DNA from: Ianthella basta
Taxonomy: Eukaryota > Porifera > Demospongiae > Verongiida > Ianthellidae
Direction: 5' to 3'
DNA length: 64,000 nt
NCBI GenBank assembly: GCA_964019415.1
Contig: OZ025883.1
Coordinates: forward strand, 2,851,586-2,915,585
The notes under the pieces were generated by a model. The model was not told where the DNA came from. It ran no database searches and saw only the letters and a list, made by a program, of their open reading frames with translations. Position numbers and translations under genes: made by a program. This document shows positions 41,101-54,473 of this stretch, in pieces (the first letter of the stretch is position 1; the number at the start of each line of letters is the position of its first letter).

Positions 41101-43634
41101 AATGGGAGTATTCACACCATAAATAACTAAACCATATTATTGTCAATATTCTGGAGGAGTATACATGCAGGAGAAACTGTTAGCTGCCTTCTTGTCAAAG
41201 ATATAGTGTTTTCCTTGATATACATGTACACATACCATATAGCAGGAAATGTTTGCGGAAGAATATTTTATGCAAATATCGCAGATAGATTATGATTTGT
41301 GATAACATTCACCGCAAACATTTAGAATTAAACAAAGTGTTCCATAGCAGTCCAGCAGCGTGCATGTAGTCAGCCGCCATTTTACAAGGTCACACTTATC
41401 GGCTCAACAAAACACAAAAATATTCTCCCGCAAAATTTTCTGCTACATAATTCCTGATAGATATTTCTAGGCAAGAAGTGCACAGGGCACAACTCCATTC
41501 CTTGCCAAAAGGTACCCATGCAAATTAGATTATCGCTGTATTATTATTGTAACTAAGCTTGCATCAAAATGGCCATGTACTGACAAAGATGAAAATTTTG
41601 GAATTTTGCTCAAAAAGAGTTACAGCAATTCACATACACAAACCCACTTACTAATAGAAGTTGACGTGGGGAAGAGGCAAGGAGGGGGCATGTTCCCATC
41701 CAGCTGCTCCCAGTAAGCAATAGAGTACAACTGGACATCACTCTCACTCTACAAGCAAACACAAGCAACAGATGGGAGAGAGAGGGGAAGACAACTACAG
41801 TAAAATAACATAATAATTGAACATAAATATATGTAAACATTAAAAATTATGATACTAGACAAAATAACCATATTCCTACACTAATGCAGCACTAAACAAA
41901 GGATAAATCATGGAACTGTATCTGTGGTACTAATAACATTACATAATGTCCTCTGCAGGAACATGAGAAGCTTACCTCCAGAGGCAGTATCTGCTCCAAG
42001 GCTTTCCACCGTGTCTTATCACCCTTACTCATGTTAACACGGCCCCACCGAGGCCTCTTCTTTGAAGACATGTCAGTGATGCATTCAATAACCCCTCTGC
42101 ATGCACAAAACACAAGTACACAAAATCATGCAGAACTGTATCAATAAGTATGAATACATGTATTTGCACTCAAACGATTACAAGCTATCCTTCAGCAGGA
42201 AGTACAGTAGCTAAAATGCCATTGGTGCTATGTGCATGAATACACCCATTGGACAGTATGATGAGTAACTCCACAATAGTACATACATACACTCATACGT
42301 TTAGTATAATATGCCTAGCATGTTAGCCTTTGATGTACATTATGCAATGGAGGGGACTCCACTATGTTACCCACTCACCTTGTCACCGGTTCATTGCATG
42401 TCACCACCATGTGATGTTCGGGAGGGGAGCCATACACTAGAGTGAGGGATTGCCAGTTTAGCCCAACCTACACAGAGGTACGAACATACACCAGACACTG
42501 GTACCTGCACATATTCCTCCTTCTGTATAACACAAAGCCATACAGTACAAGTCATACATTTGTATGGTTCAGCATGTAAATGTAACAGACACACCTACTA
42601 CAGTGTGGACATACAGTACAGTTAGTACACTCACACATGCATACATAAAACTATACATAAACTATACATAAGGCATACTGTAAATGGGTGCTCTTATATA
42701 TATGTACTTACACCTACAGGTACACACACATGTACATATGCAGTATGCATACACACCACACCACCACACCATGATCAAACACACACATGCAAATTGACAC
42801 TGAACAGATCATGTGGTAGAGTGCAAAGAGGCACACAAATATATGTACAAATTGTACACACACGCACACATGCACGCATGCACGCACATACACTCCTGCA
42901 CACGCTTAAGCCTCCTCTCCCACACAACATGCCTTCCATGCTACGTACAGTAGCTGCACTCACTTGGATATCTTCCAGGTCCTTGAACCTGGCTCCTGTC
43001 AATCTGGAGTACCCTGCCTCACTCTCACCTTAGAGCAGAGGACAGTGCAGCACATGTTACTGAAGGCAGCACAGCACCCACCTCACTGCACACAACATAT
43101 ACACATGTATAGTCCACACAAGAGCACTCACTGTCCTCCAGGATATACACTGCTTCGTCAGTGATGAGGACATAGCAGACCTGCAGCACGGCCCGACCTG
43201 CAAATCTGTACACCTGAAGCAGCTGTGGAGCAAATGTGGACACAACACAAACACACACATACGTACATACACCTTCCAGCAATATACAGAGACTACAATT
43301 TATATAATGCATACACAATAGTGCAGTCCTAGTGGTGTGAGTGAGGAGCTGACGAAGATGGAACATTAAGAGTTTATGATGAGATTAACTCATATAAATA
43401 AGCACAGAATGGGCTACACATAAACTTGTACACAAGAATGAACAGTGTGAATGTGACTGGAGGACATGTCTGACCTTATGCAGCTCTTCACTCGAATCAA
43501 AGCACACATTTAGAGACAAGAGGAGCTTGTTGTTTTGGCTGATACTGCAAGAGGCAAAATACAGGTGGGCTACTATGGTCACCAGTAGTGCCTGTGTGTG
43601 CTCTGTGAGTGTGTGTGTGTGTGTCTGTGTGTGT

Positions 43635-43728
<94 letters not shown>

Positions 43729-45058
43729 CTGTGTGTGTGTGTATGGGTGTCTGTGTGTGCGCGCGCGTGTGTGTACGCACCTACCGTATGTCCCTAACAT
43801 AGACGGTAAGAGCCTACTTACATTACTTCTGTGGCAAACTTGTCTTGTTTGGTAATGGTCATAGGTCTCCCAGGGACACCAAAGGAGAGGACGTCTGTAG
43901 TGTGTGGTGTACAAACATACATAGCAACTACATTACTACAGTATAAACAAGTGAAGGTGACATTAGTAGCTAACGCTGTGTGGAGTCGACACACTGTCTG
44001 TAGGTGGGTGATGTGCGTAGTACATGTGTGTGTGCACCTTTGTGCACCTGTGGGTAGTGCGTGTGATCACTAACCTAGGCTAGGTCCCCTGTCAGTCTGC
44101 ACTGCATTGTCCCCTTCAGACTCAGACCGACCACCTCCTTCTCTGCCAGCGTCACTATCATCCTCTCCTTCTTTGTTACTCTCTTCCTCATCGTCAGGTG
44201 ATTGCTGACCCCTTTCACTTCCCTCCACTGATAGAGGCTTCTCCTCTGTCACACCGAACACCTCATCTTCTCCTCCGTCAGTCGACTCTAAAGGATGTTC
44301 CTCTGAAGTGGTCGTACACTCAACGCCAGCCACAGGTGCAGTTATGCAGTCATCATTTGGAATCATCTTGTCTGCCTTCTCCTCACTGGTTGCCTCAGGT
44401 TCCATGCACAGCTGTTCAGATTGTAGTTGGTCATTGTGCTCAGGCTGAAACGGCTGTACAATCTCTGTCAGTGGTGAAACCTCTCCAGCAGGGCTGGCAC
44501 CCTTTGCTTCCATTCCCTCTTTTCCATTCTCCCCAGCTGTCGCACCATCCACCTCTTCGCTTTTGAATACCTGTGTCATTTCACCCTCACTGCTTGCCTG
44601 ACTGGTCTCCAGCGCGGCTACAGCCTGCCTGCTTTCAGGCAACTCTGGACTACGCTTTGCAGCCTCTTCTAAAGTACACAAGAAACACATTCAGCACTGA
44701 ACGACACATTCCATCACAAGACTCAATATTCATAGTCTGTGCAGTACATACAATCATGTACTGTTCACCAAGTACATTTCCTGTAAACACAGGCGTGTGT
44801 CATGTACTGTGAAGGTGAGTTTCAATCATGATAAAGAATCCTGCAAGTCCTTCTTAATCCACCCAGCTTTTAACACTATACTGCATACCCCATTACACAG
44901 AATGCTAAGATAAACATTCACACCAGGACAATGAGGGCACAGAGGTGCACAGATGCTTGTGTGTACATGCAATACTTCTCCTACCTTGGTCCTTAGACTG
45001 AACATGCCATACCACTAGAGGTGGTGTTAGTGTGTGTGTGCATATTAGTGTGCGTGTG

Positions 45059-45147
<89 letters not shown>

Positions 45148-48100
45148 ACTATACAACCTTTCAGCAGGGAGAACAGTATAGTGGACAAGTTTGCCTAACA
45201 TACAAATACAATGCTTGTGATGCTGACTTGGTCACCTGGGACACTTTGAGGTGCTATAGGAGTTTTAGTAACGGTGGTGGGCCTCTTGCTCTTGGCTCCT
45301 CCCTTCTTTGAGGCAGGCTTCTTCCCCTCCTTGGCCTTGGGACGCCCACCCTTCAAGGAGATGACGTTGAAGCTGTCCAGGTCTTGCACAGCAGGGTGGG
45401 GAGAAGGGCTGTCCACACTGAAGTAGCCAGAGTCTGTGAAGATGACTGCATTCGACCTAAGCTGTGAGTGGCGCGAGGACTCCAAACTGGACCCCATAGG
45501 TGTACTGTCATCCTCTTTGCCACTTTGCTCAATGGTGGACACCTTGGGTAATGGCCCTTCTGAGCTTACACTCTGTGGCTGTGGGTCGGTGGTTGTGTCC
45601 GTCTGCATGTCACTCACTGGTGACTTGGATGTGGAGCGGTCCATTGACAGCTTGCGGGTATCATCTTGAACCCCATTACTTTGTACTGAATTGGAAATAG
45701 GGATTGGCGACGTTCCTGGTTCTACACAAGCAAGAAAGTATATGTGGTAAGGAAGGAAGAAGGATATACACATGAGCTAGCTATGTCACCTTGCTGTGCC
45801 TTGGCAAAGTTCTTCTTTATCTTTGTGGAAACAGAGGGGTCACAAATAGCTAAATCTAGGTAAGGGGATTCCTACAGAGAAACAAGTGAACCTGTTTGGA
45901 AAGTGTGCATACATCAGCGGTTCCACCCAACAAGCGCATACTATACACGTATACACATTCACATTCATATTCGTATACATAATTACGTACAATCCGCTTA
46001 CACACACAATCACATAACAAACATGATCAGGGACATGCACACATGACGAATAATACATACGTATGTATGTGATACTCAATGCACACACACACATACACAC
46101 ATGCCTACACCATCAGGTCAGTGCACACACATACAACACTGCTACCATTCATTGGCATGAACACCATTCACAGCTTCATAACCCCTTACCAGGCTTAGAT
46201 TGAATACAATATAGTCCAGGCCAGACAGAAGTGTTTGCAGAAGAACCAGCATCTGCAAACAGAGTAACACAACACACACATATGTACAGCTAAGCAGTAC
46301 AATTGCTGCATGCACACGCACACACACACACACACGCGCGCGCGCGCACACACAGAATACATCCCCTATCCCTAACACTGGATACAACAACAAACAAACA
46401 ACACATTTTCCAGTACGTACATCTTTGCTTCTCATGACAGCAGCACTACAGTGGGGTAAAGAACAAACAAATGAGGTATTGAACTTGACCATTCAGTAAC
46501 AACAAGAGCTCTCTTGGTAACACAGGTTGGTATACACACATGCAGATATACCTTTCATAAAACCGTGCAGTGATGTCCTTGTTGTGCTGGAAGCTCCGGA
46601 TGTAGCTCTCAAGTGACTGTTCGTTGAGTGCAAGCAGCAGCCATGCTCTACCTGTGGGATATGAAGAACAAAACTAGTTAGTGCACATTCACAAAGTGCA
46701 TTGCTTGAGTCCTCAATGAGAAGTGCGACTGATGTATATGTACTGAAAAAATGGCACTACGCACTCTCCTGGATCTCCTGTGTTTGAAGGTTTTATAACA
46801 ACCTATTGCGTGTAGGCCTGCCTACCCCAGCTAGTGGTGACCCTTCAGTCACAGAGCCTCACGCTAGAGAGCGCACTGTGGAAGTGTTCTGCCACCGTTT
46901 TATGAGTGAGTTTGTTCTGGCCAACAGGAAGTGCAAACAGCGGGCTGAATAAGTAACAACGCTCGCGGAAACGTAAGCAAAACCAAGCAATGATTGATGA
47001 CAAAGCCACTGTCACTCCAAAATCTGCACTAGAGAACAACGCAGACTCCTCACTGAACCCAACACACAACACCCTGCACACAACACACACACCCACACAA
47101 CACCACGCACACAACATACACACCCACACACAATACACACACACAATACACACCCACACAACACCCACACACACAAAACCAAACACACACAGTAGCATCA
47201 AGACCACCACTTACTTACCTTTACCTCTGTCAGTATTAACCTGTGGCAGTTGACGGATTGTCTTCAATGTCTCTGAGTGAGTAAATTGGCACACAAACTT
47301 CCAGTACCCAGCCGGGGGGGACACAAGCCTGCCACAAAGAGAGGAGGGGAACAGAAGAGGACCAAAGCTTAGATCACATGGGAGCAGAGTCATGTTTGTA
47401 CAAAGTCACTACTGCTAGAGTACCTGACTACCTGACCTATTGCCAATGGTGACAGTAAAACACACAATGGACCTACATACAGTATGTACCTATATAGAGT
47501 ACACAGTCAACATGTAGGAGTTCAGTGCAACAGCCAACAGCCCACACAATGGTGCATTGACCCCCATAGCCCAAAGGTTATCCCACACTCCACACAGCAT
47601 CCTTACTAGTGAAGGGCACCAACGGCCAACACAGCAGGTTACACAGTGACAGGGGTAGTCACTATAATTGATTCAGTATGTAGTCAACACAGACACACAC
47701 ACTCACTGTAGTGACTGCTATGAACACTGTACAATACTGCACATACGAATACAGCCTGCCAGTAAAGTGGAGGCAGGTGCTGAATCATAACAGAAGGAAA
47801 CTTGTTATAAAGGAGACTAGGCAGCAACATACATGCGTACCACCCCCAAACACAGTACAGCTTACTGCAAGAGACAGACCAACACTTAGGTAGGTTGGGC
47901 AACCTTACTTGAATTAGCAAGCCACTATGTATGTAGCCAGAGGCTACTCTGAAGGCACCCGCAAAATGAAGAGAGAAATGTGTGGGAAGAGGTAAATTAA
48001 AAAGACGGGGATAAAAATAAACAAAGTTGGAATAAGATGGATGAGCACAAAAGTAGATCTAGAGGGGGGCAGAGGGGGCTTGAGCCCCCCCCCCCCCCCA

Positions 48101-49107
48101 CACACACACACACACATGCACACGTTGAAGCTCAGCCCCATACTAATGTATCGATAGTTTGGACCATGGAGCCCCCCTTCACTGCTTGTGCAACTCAAAA
48201 TACAAAACAGAACAGAATACACAAGTGTGGTGGCACACAAAATAGAAGTTTATGCTATTTGGCCCAGCTACGTATAAGCTATCCTAACTAAGCAATCACT
48301 ACGGGTCATGTAGTGCAGTGCAGTGTGCTAGTGCACCCGACAAAAAGAAGGGACAACATTTACTTCTCAGGGGTAAGGGAGAATTTAGGGGTGTCTGTGC
48401 CTTTTGCACCCACTGCCCTCAGTTGCATTGGAGGTCTCGCTTGATATTCACCATACGCTGCCACTCTTGTGAGTGGGCAACATTAGTACACTACACCACA
48501 TGGCCCTTGGTGCACAGAGTACATGTATGCCAGCTACCCAATGGTGTGAATGTAGTGGTGCTGTGAGGTGTCCCCTAAACAAACATCAGAGCATTACACA
48601 GCAAGTTGACACACCATGATCAATTTGACCCAACCCCCCAAAGTGCAGTTAACACTGTTATGACTCTTCAAGCATGACCCACTGCATACAGAGCATTAAC
48701 CTTGTAGAACAACTGTTCAGCTAATCAAAGTGCAGGTCAGGTTATGTTAAAAGGTCAAAAATACGTATGTACGCAAATGTCCTCTTAGAGCGCTGTACAC
48801 CAAACCAGCTCGCTTCTGGTACTTGACTTTACCCATCATCACTCCTTCCCCCCACTCACCTGTGCATTAGGACCATGTCAAGGTGCTCGCAAAGCTCGTT
48901 GGCCCGCCAATTACGTGTGGTAACCTCACCGGCGTAGGATGACGAGTCGCACTGCTCTGCCTGAAGCTAAAATGGGGGGCGAAGAGTAATGAAGGTGCTG
49001 AAATGAATGCAGAAGGAAGTGGATTTGGGTTTAGGACTAACAGCTTTAATATCCTGGGAGAGGTGTTGAAGGAAAAGTTCGCTGTCATCGGTAATCTCCG
49101 CCGCCAT
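37707..49107 (-). CDS. PLEKHM2: PLEKHM2 (SKIP), RUN and PH domain lysosome-positioning adaptor (25 coding exons)
   Basis: In animals SKIP binds Arl8 on lysosomes through its RUN domain and recruits kinesin-1. Exons: 49107-49042, 48966-48860, 47328-47219, 46651-46552, 46445-46421, 46252-46190, 45871-45790, 45721-45236, 44668-44075, 43894-43822, 43544-43475, 43222-43132, 43028-42964, 42467-42379, 42096-41976, 41748-41652, 40712-40625, 40409-40379, 40262-40228, 40117-40057, 39367-39272, 38827-38771, 38545-38429, 38299-38177, 37847-37707. All are in phase: 995 codons (human about 1019). RUN domain residues 1-184 (CEHLDMVLMHR, GYWKFVCQFTHSETLK, RAWLLLALNEQSLESY, SPYLDLA). Residues about 185-544 are acidic, Ser-rich and disordered. 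PH domain about 747-850 (GPLLMKSNRFGVPYWKPSF; TEMIKWMQAICEAA). The start ATG is the first in frame after the CpG-rich leader. Confidence 0.92.
38127..38164. repeat. (AAC)n microsatellite
   Basis: About 12 AAC units in the last PLEKHM2 intron, just downstream of the exon 24 donor. Confidence 0.9.
38952..39145. mobile_element. MITE with CTACAGTGGAACCTGTCTA termini
   Basis: 19-bp terminal inverted repeats with one mismatch (38,952-38,970 and 39,127-39,145). The interior repeats 'gaggtggctgc' words. Best copy of a family also present at 1,006-1,165 and 58,917-59,105. Mariner-like by its CAGT ends (inference). Located in a PLEKHM2 intron. Confidence 0.75.
39413..39526. mobile_element. foldback (hairpin) element, copy 2
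   Basis: Arms 39,413-39,447 and 39,490-39,526 (ctactacaag..atcaatgccgtac) pair as an imperfect hairpin. Same TTTACTGCAC and TACTACA words as the element at 9,670-9,761. Confidence 0.7.
43603..43766. repeat. (GT)n microsatellite in a PLEKHM2 intron
   Basis: Long GT tract lying between coding exons 10 and 11 of PLEKHM2; CA on the sense strand. Confidence 0.97.
45030..45146. repeat. (GT)n microsatellite in a PLEKHM2 intron
   Basis: About 45 GT units between coding exons 8 and 9. Smaller CA/CG arrays lie at 46,317-46,352 and 47,080-47,190. Confidence 0.97.
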
Positions 49108-49110
49108 CTT
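49097..49110 (-). promoter_or_regulatory. YY1-type site overlapping the PLEKHM2 start codon
   Basis: The minus strand reads CAAGATGGCGGCGG. AAGATGGCGGC is the YY1 consensus, and its ATG is the PLEKHM2 start codon, an arrangement known for many animal genes. Binding is inferred, not shown. Confidence 0.5.
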
Positions 49111-49140
49111 GTCCGGTACAATCCCCCGATTGCTTTCGTT

Positions 49141-49528
49141 CACGGCTGTTTCGCAGTGGCAATTTAGTTTGTAGCCGCAAATTGGGAATTGGAACCAGGA
49201 TCTACCCTCCACTTCGAAGGAGGCCAGATTTCATCTGCTTTTTCTCCGCGAATACTGAATCAATGCAGATTTAACGCCTTAGTGCAACATAAATGACAGT
49301 TGTAAAGTGAGTTTTAGCCTTTAAAGCGTGTGACATACTGTTGCCATTTCGAAATTATAGTCGAGGCTTGCGTATATTAATCTTCTCTTAGCGTCCTTCT
49401 GCCAGTTTTCACGCTATCGTGCTATACCTTGACTGAAAGCCCAATGTGTCTATAACATGGTAATGAAGGGCTTGTTCTACGGCGCATCGCGGATTTTGCA
49501 TTATGAGCGCTAGTAACATGGTACATCC
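49141..49528 (-). promoter_or_regulatory. left arm of palindromic promoter pair (PLEKHM2 side)
   Basis: Inverted copy of 50,889-51,276, roughly 85% identical by eye over the core 290 bp. Shared blocks include TTTAAAGCGTGTGA, TTGCGTATATTAATC, CTTCTGCCAGTTTTCACG and GAGCGCTAGTAACATGG. It begins about 35 bp upstream of the PLEKHM2 ATG, so it should contain its promoter and 5' leader. Confidence 0.75.
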
Positions 49529-50888
49529 TACTCACATACAGCTAAATGTAGAGCTGCGCAGTCACCGAGTCAGAGTGGATAGTGTTATGTTAGCCAACCA
49601 ATCTCTGCATGATAGAAATGTTCTTGGTGCATGGCAGAATGCCTATGTGTGTGTACTGTACCTTATTTATAAGTATGCATTCGGATTACATACTCATCCA
49701 ACCTGCACTTGGTTTTGATTTGCAGGGTCATTCCCCTTGTCACAGCTAGTTATAGCAGTAGTACGTAGCTAGCTGTGATGTTTTTGTACATGTGTGTGCA
49801 TAGTTGTATGCTGTTTTCCTTTCTCCAATGTTCTCCTTAGAGTATAGTTTACAAAGAATGCACTGATCATTAGTCTTGGAGCAGCTATGGTGGATGGTTA
49901 GATGCTGCATGTGTGAGAGGATGTTATCTTCCTTTGTAAAGCACAATGGGTAATGCATACAAACACTAATACCTTGTGTAACCAGTCTACAAATAGCAGT
50001 CTGGCTATGTGAGAATAATGGCACTCGCTACACGACTGGTAGTCCTTTCATGTGGAGCAAAAGAGTATTTCTAGCTTACTATTACCACCTTCTTAGTTCT
50101 CTCCATTTGCCTAAAGTAAATGTTCTCTGTTGGATTCCAAGATCAAACGCACAATGCAGTGTGTACAGCCCATAAATCTTATTGTTTTGGATTTATACAC
50201 ATTCAATTGCTTGTGTGGGAGTACTGATCACTAATTACTTTAACTCCTGTATAATAGCTGTCACACTCAATGTTCATGCACACAGCACTTGTGGTTTCTG
50301 TTCTATTTTACAGGTACACCTGCCCCCTTTTGACTGCTAGTCTTACCATGCACATGCACAGCTCAGCTAAAGCCAACTGTAGTCAACAGAAAGAAAATGT
50401 AAGAGAACGCAGAGAACGTAATGTCATAGAACATAATTAATGTCAATTACACTTGATCAGCTGCATGCGTCATGCAGGAGCTGGACTATCAATTTCTTAC
50501 CTATTTTTACAGCTTATTGTACCAAGCCAATTTCTAGTAATTATTTATTTTTATGTAAGATGGCAAAGTCTTTAATTAGCATGTTCTGTTTTGTTATCTT
50601 ATGGCTAAATGGTGGCTACCAAAAGTATAAACTATAAAACTGAGCTTAACATGCACTTACTAGTTTAATCCAGTGGCAAAATATAATAGCACCAAATTAA
50701 GGCATGTGCACATAGCTATGCATTCTAGCTCTACGTAGTGCATAAAGTAATAGATAGATTTCGCTGAACAGCATATATTCACAGTTAAGTCAATGTGCCT
50801 AATAGTCACACTGTAGTGACACTTTGAGAGTCATGAGCGGATGGTATATCATGTAGTGACCGCGGTGCCCGCACTGCATATCAGGATG
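49529..50888. other. spacer between the promoter arms
   Basis: About 1.36 kb of AT-rich DNA with no supported gene. It contains a solo terminus of the AGTCTGGC foldback family near 49,997-50,017. Confidence 0.6.
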
Positions 50889-51276
50889 TACCATGTTACT
50901 AGCGCTCATAGTGCAAAATCCGCGGTGCGCCGTAAAACAAGCCCTTCATTGCCATGTTATAGACACATTGGGCTTTCAGCCAAGGTATAGCAAGATAGCG
51001 TGAAAACTGGCAGAAGAGCGCTAAGAGACGATTAATATACGCAAGTTCTGGCTGCAATTTCGCCATGGAGAAAGTATATCACACGCTTTAAAGGCCAAAA
51101 ATCACTTGCCAATTGTCATTTCTGTTGCACTACGGCGTTAATTCTGCATCGATTCAGTATACGCGGAGAAAAAGCCTACACTTCTGCCCATATGATAAGC
51201 CTCGCTGAATGTTCCTGGTTCCCAAACCAAAACTAAGTTGCCATAATTTATGTGGTGCGAAACAGCCGTGCGTTCC
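50889..51276 (+). promoter_or_regulatory. right arm of palindromic promoter pair (CYB5D1 side)
   Basis: Reverse complement homologue of 49,141-49,528, ending about 119 bp before the CYB5D1 ATG. Relative to its own gene it has the same orientation as the PLEKHM2 arm. An 'acaagatgg' at about 51,315 matches the PLEKHM2 start-codon context but opens only a six-codon upstream frame. Confidence 0.75.
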
Positions 51277-51394
51277 AACTTCAGATTCCATTCTCGTTGG
51301 CCGTTGGCATAGAAACCACAAGATGGAGTCTGTCCCGACATGCTAGAGCTCGTCGCTGGAACCTTCTCCCAGCCCGCCATTACAGAGCCGCGCA

Positions 51395-53808
51395 ATGAAA
51401 TCCCACTATTACACTCCCGCCGAAGTCAGCTACCACAACAGTTCCTCTGACTGCTGGGTATCCTTCCATGGGAAGGTGTACAACCTCACCCCACTGTGTG
51501 AGAAGCATGCAGGTTAGGTCCTAACTGGCCCTTACGGTGCGGTGCCTCGGCCTTACGTACTCAGTGCGCTAATACATTGCAGTAGTACTGATTGTGGCGT
51601 GTGCTGACAAATAAGGATGTTTGCTGACTGTACCCAGCTTGTGTTACTTGCATCCTGTCACGTCTATCCACCTGAAGGTGATGTCCTCCTGAAGCCGATC
51701 TTGAGCAACGCTGGGAAGGATATCTCGCACTGGTTTGAAGGAGAAACTGGAGAAGTGAGTCATTGCCTTTTGATCTGGCAGTTGGAAGGGGTATGGTTGT
51801 AAGATCAACTCAAGCCTGCAGTGTATCTTGTGACATGTATGTACGGTGTGAAGTTTGATTGTTAGATATTAGAGGATGGACTGGAATGCGTTATAATATT
51901 GTAAATGTCACTTCCGGTTATGCGAGCCGTCTGTGCTGCGCTAATGCAGAAACCATGCAATCACCTTCAAGTGGTTCTTATGTCACTGCACGCCTCATGT
52001 GATTACCATGCTGAGGATATTCATTGCCCGGGCACTGCATATACTGTAGCAAGAGAACAGGAGATTCCACAGACGCTGCAAGTCCCTGTCAAGGAGCAAG
52101 GTTGGTCAGTAATTGCTAATGTCGTTGAGGCTCTTGTGATGGCGTTCAGATAAAAATCAGTGCAATTCATCTCTCCAGCACTGCTAGCATCAAGAAATAT
52201 GATACTTTGCTGGAAGATTTACCAAATGCTGTTGTATAGTTTTTTGTTTTTATTATCCTTCTTGAAATGCTTCTGGGCTAGAAGTTCTATATGTTCATCT
52301 GAAACGCTGACTATAATAAGCTTACGCATGGAGTTCACCGTGATGAAATTAAGCTTTCTCTACAAGATGTATGTACATGAGCTCGTTCATTTCTGATCCA
52401 TCTTAGACAAAAGGAAGTGAGTGCAATCCTTACTAGTTTACCAACACGCGACCAGGTGCATCCGCACTGGTCCCAGCAGTATTGCAAACAACCATCTTCG
52501 CAAGGTGTAGTATGCAATGCAGCATATAGGTGCTGTAACGCAGAAGAGAGTCACACATTATCTGGTCCATCCTCTCTCTATGTATTGTCTGTGATTAGAT
52601 GCAAACTGTGTTTGTACATATACGTGTATTAAGATACTGGTGCACAAGACATTGTACGTACTTGGCCAGTTATGCATGTAAGGGGACATTGTGCATTCAG
52701 TGACTTCAGTTACAATGCATATGTATGTAGGTGTCATGGTTTGGTATGAATGTACATATATAACTGCAGCTGAAGATGTACATCCATCCTGTGACCGGCT
52801 GCCGAGCGCCTTATGTGCCAATGGGACGGTTTATCCATGTCCCTCCTCCATTCCCTCGCTCTGACTGGGCTAACAACTTTGGCCGACCATGGTGGCGAGA
52901 CGACCAGTACTATGTTGGCTTACTGACTGCAAAGACTAGGCAGATCAGGATTGTCAATATGCTAACACTGCAAGAGCAAACAATAGAGGTGCGTTGTGTA
53001 CCAATAACCTGTTATTGCCCCCACCAGTTACATAAGATGTACAGTACTTGTGCTATTATGTACATGCGTAGCATCTACTGAAGTGTGATACTATTAGATG
53101 TTTATGGTTCAATGGCCGTTCATGCTTGTGTGTACTGTGTAGTCTCTATTAGGCATGAATTTATCTATTATACGTACATAGGTTTGTTGTGAGGAGACCA
53201 TGACTGAAATCTTGGCACGCTATCTCCCATATAACTCCCACGCAGAGAGTTACACATGGAAGTTTAATGGTTAGTACTGAATCCTGCATTTTGTACACTT
53301 CGTTGTGGTGTTACTCAGTATACTATGCCCATTATTAAAATCCATCATCTTTTGGGGGCAGCTTATATTTTTGCCTTTAAGGGCATTAGAGCTGGAGCCG
53401 AGATGGCAGCCAAAGGAATGATTTGTTAGATTTTGGCTATGACATTTATTAGAATCAAATGGCAGAAACTGGAGTCGCAAAATTGTAAATAGATCTTGAT
53501 CCAAATAGTTTGCTGAGAAATAGCAGTAATTTAGAGCAGTGGAGTAGCACTGTGCTGGATGATAGCCTCCACTGTGTCCTTCACCTTAATTTTGTGCATT
53601 CAGTGTACATGCATATGTTGAGTGCATTGCACCTTTGTCCCACCTTGGCATGCCACCTTGTGCAGGTGTTCCTCTGGACATGGACAAGACACTGGAGCAG
53701 AATGGTGTGCAAGATCAAGATGATTCCTTCTATGAACTGCGAATGGACAAGGATGAGTATTACCCTGCCATACAGCTGTACTACAATGATGACCTTACAG
53801 ATGCCTGA
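51395..53808 (+). CDS. CYB5D1: CYB5D1, cytochrome b5 domain-containing protein 1 (5 exons)
   Basis: Vertebrate relatives are linked to cilia and radial spokes. Exons: 51395-51512, 51678-51754, 52770-52988, 53182-53269, 53666-53808. All junctions are in phase, 214 codons (human 228). Family landmarks run throughout: [100 protein letters not shown], and the end [12 protein letters not shown]. The b5-like fold is near residues 5-65. The usual HPGG haem motif reads HAGD, keeping a histidine; the second axial histidine is not obvious. Divergent from PLEKHM2 with a homologous upstream sequence, and convergent with the kinase-NHL gene (665 bp between stops). Confidence 0.93.
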
Positions 53809-54473
53809 CTTGTTCATTAGGTCTTTGCTAACAATGCTTATCATGCTCCGTGTCAGTTACACAGTTTTTCTTATGAAGTGTTGTTCTTTAGATAAACGAA
53901 AGTGTGGGATGTTTTTTGTTGTCTTGCTCTGTTTGATAAGTACAGAGGTAAAGTGTATAGTCACACAAAGGCTGCAAACCTCCATATTATGCAGCACAGC
54001 AGTACATGTACAACATAGTTCAGTATTGCTGCATACAGTTGTGTATGGGTATACGTATGTAAATTTGACAGTTGTTGACAAGATATGAAGTGTTGCTGAA
54101 CACGTACGCAGCAACAGGAAGCAAATGTAAGATGTTTCGACCATGCAATCTTAGTCAGTTATAAAGGACCTTAGCAGGTCTAGGTCGGTTGCGGTTATCT
54201 TGCAATAGATACTCCATGCTGCTGCGATACAGCTTACAACACACTCAAGTGCATACGTACCATTACTGTAGCATGAGCTTCGGCAGCATAAGAAAGTGCT
54301 TGCACACTTGAACCAATTGGTGGTATTAAGTATAACTACAGGCAGAACACATTATAGTACACCATCATTCATTGGTAATAACAGGCTTAGTTACAAATTA
54401 CCACACACATGCAGAAGAGCTACATACATGGCACTCTGTACCTGTGTAAAGGCTACATTTGATGCAAAGTGGT

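Noticed and set aside
44982..44998. A 7-base microexon candidate in PLEKHM2 between exons 8 and 9.
   Set aside because: Including it breaks the frame, whereas direct splicing of exon 8 to exon 9 keeps it.
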